Both the position numbers and the translations under genes were made by a program. The notes under the pieces were generated by a model. That model was not told where the DNA came from. It searched no databases and worked only from the letters and a program-made list of their open reading frames with translations. A DNA stretch of 64,000 nucleotides from Tretioscincus oriximinensis. Its lineage: Eukaryota; Chordata; Lepidosauria; Squamata; Gymnophthalmidae. The stretch is from positions 912,423 to 976,422 of the forward strand of contig JAJVDF010000343.1 of the NCBI GenBank assembly GCA_022410635.1. The letters are read 5' to 3'. Below are positions 63,218 through 64,000 of the stretch, in pieces; within the stretch, counting starts at the first letter, position 1; each line of letters starts with the position of its first letter.

Positions 63218-64000
63218 CTCAAATGATAATCACTTTTCATTTCATCTGGCCTTGAAGGAGAGGGAGGGAGACAGAGAGAAAATGGAACTATTCTCTTAAG
63301 CTATAATTACCTTCCATTTCATTTGGATTTTCTTTTTAAATAATCCTACCTCATACACAGAAAGGAGAAACAGAACAATGTTGTGTATTAAATAAGGCCA
63401 TAAATTTCATTCTAGTGGTCATTAAAATCTATCACCTGTACGTATCATGTTCCATGTGAAAAGATTAAAGGCGCTTTATGTTGGGAAGTCAAAGCTGCAA
63501 GGCTTGTAACATAATCTTCAAAAGACTCACGATTCATTAACATATTTCAGTGATCAGTAATAGACATTTAAAGAGTCCAGCAATCAATAACCAGGGCTGC
63601 CCATTAGTTCTTTCTAGAATTCACTCACAACAGCATCTAATATATATATATTTGAACTTTCATTTTTTGGTAGTGCACATGAATTTCAAAGATGCAAAGC
63701 ATAACTTCCAAAAAATGAAAGTTCAATTCACGATCCTATATATTGGCTTTTCTTCCTCTGTTCTAATTCCTCTTAGAATTTCTTCAGAATTAAATTGGTT
63801 TATCATGTGCTGCAAAGGAGGTGACAAGTGATATTTTACCTTTATGAATCTTGATTAGCAAAACCTCAGGGCCATGAACCCTTTCTCAAAGATAAAAAAA
63901 AATCCACAGTGAAATTAACTCTGACAGCTATAGATTAAAAGCAATCAGGGAGTGAGCTATTAAGCTTCAATATTTTTTTTTACTTCCATAAAAACATTCT
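63218..64000. other. unannotated; AT-rich unique-looking DNA
   Basis: No repeat recognised. Bases 63295-63420 (gctataattaccttccattt, aggccataaatttcattcta) could be conserved non-coding DNA. A short TA run lies at 63640. Confidence 0.4.

Overview
The window reads as nuclear DNA of a squamate reptile (lizard-type), from a gene-poor or intronic region. The evidence is the repeat content: many copies of CR1 LINE 3' ends of the reptile/bird kind, a Sauria-SINE-like tRNA-derived SINE with an (AAATA)n tail, a second tRNA-derived SINE with a (TTC)n tail, L1 and L2-like LINE pieces, a Penelope-like element, hAT, mariner and Helitron-like DNA elements, and very abundant long microsatellites. No bacterial-type genes, operons, CRISPR arrays, rRNA genes or functional tRNA genes are present. 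Almost all open reading frames are chance frames or transposon relics. I could not name the species or find a complete gene.

Shorthand used below: SINE-A = tRNA-derived SINE starting GGCACGGATAGCTCAG and ending in a TTC-rich tail; SINE-B = Sauria-SINE-like, starting near GCCAGTTTGGTGTAGTGG and ending AAATAAATA; CR1-a = CR1 whose 3' end repeats TTCTTATG; CR1-b = CR1 ending in repeats of ATTCTATGA; hAT-Y = element with ends TAGRCTGACCAGA; hAT-X = element with ends TAGGGYTGCCA; Heli-1 = Helitron-like family; Rep-Z = unclassified family containing GCTGGGAATTGTAGTA.

Layout. 1-9 kb: CR1-a, an LTR-like segment interrupted by a TA-flanked mariner/pogo-like MITE with an internal 42-bp GC-rich tandem repeat, and a SINE-in-SINE nest at 7.9-8.3 kb. 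9-16 kb: hAT-Y copies, long microsatellites, a mariner hairpin MITE, a TATA/CCAAT promoter-like module near 12.84 kb. 16-25 kb: two candidate real exons (16.7 kb minus, 22.13 kb plus), an inverted pair of L2-like LINEs, and the best-preserved CR1-b reverse transcriptase relic. 25-33 kb: hAT-X with a perfect 8-bp target duplication, a three-level nest at 30.8-31.4 kb, and a pair of LTR-like copies. 33-41 kb: minisatellite, L2-like and GAT-tailed LINE ends, a Penelope-like relic with a GIY-YIG domain interrupted by three other elements, and a hAT-X inserted into a SINE. 41-50 kb: more SINE/CR1, a 113-bp near-perfect hairpin, and an essentially identical 1,922-bp head-to-tail duplication carrying Heli-1 that may be an assembly error. 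50-64 kb: compound microsatellites, an L1 relic split by SINE-B, a hAT-Y inserted in SINE-B with a perfect target duplication, and further SINE-A copies.

The elements do not work together as a pathway. What the window offers is an unusually clear stratigraphy of insertions, which orders the activity of several families: Penelope, L1 and CR1 are older; hAT-Y, hAT-X, SINE-A and SINE-B are inserted in them and in each other. Boundaries of transposon copies are approximate (about 10-30 bases) unless a target duplication is stated.
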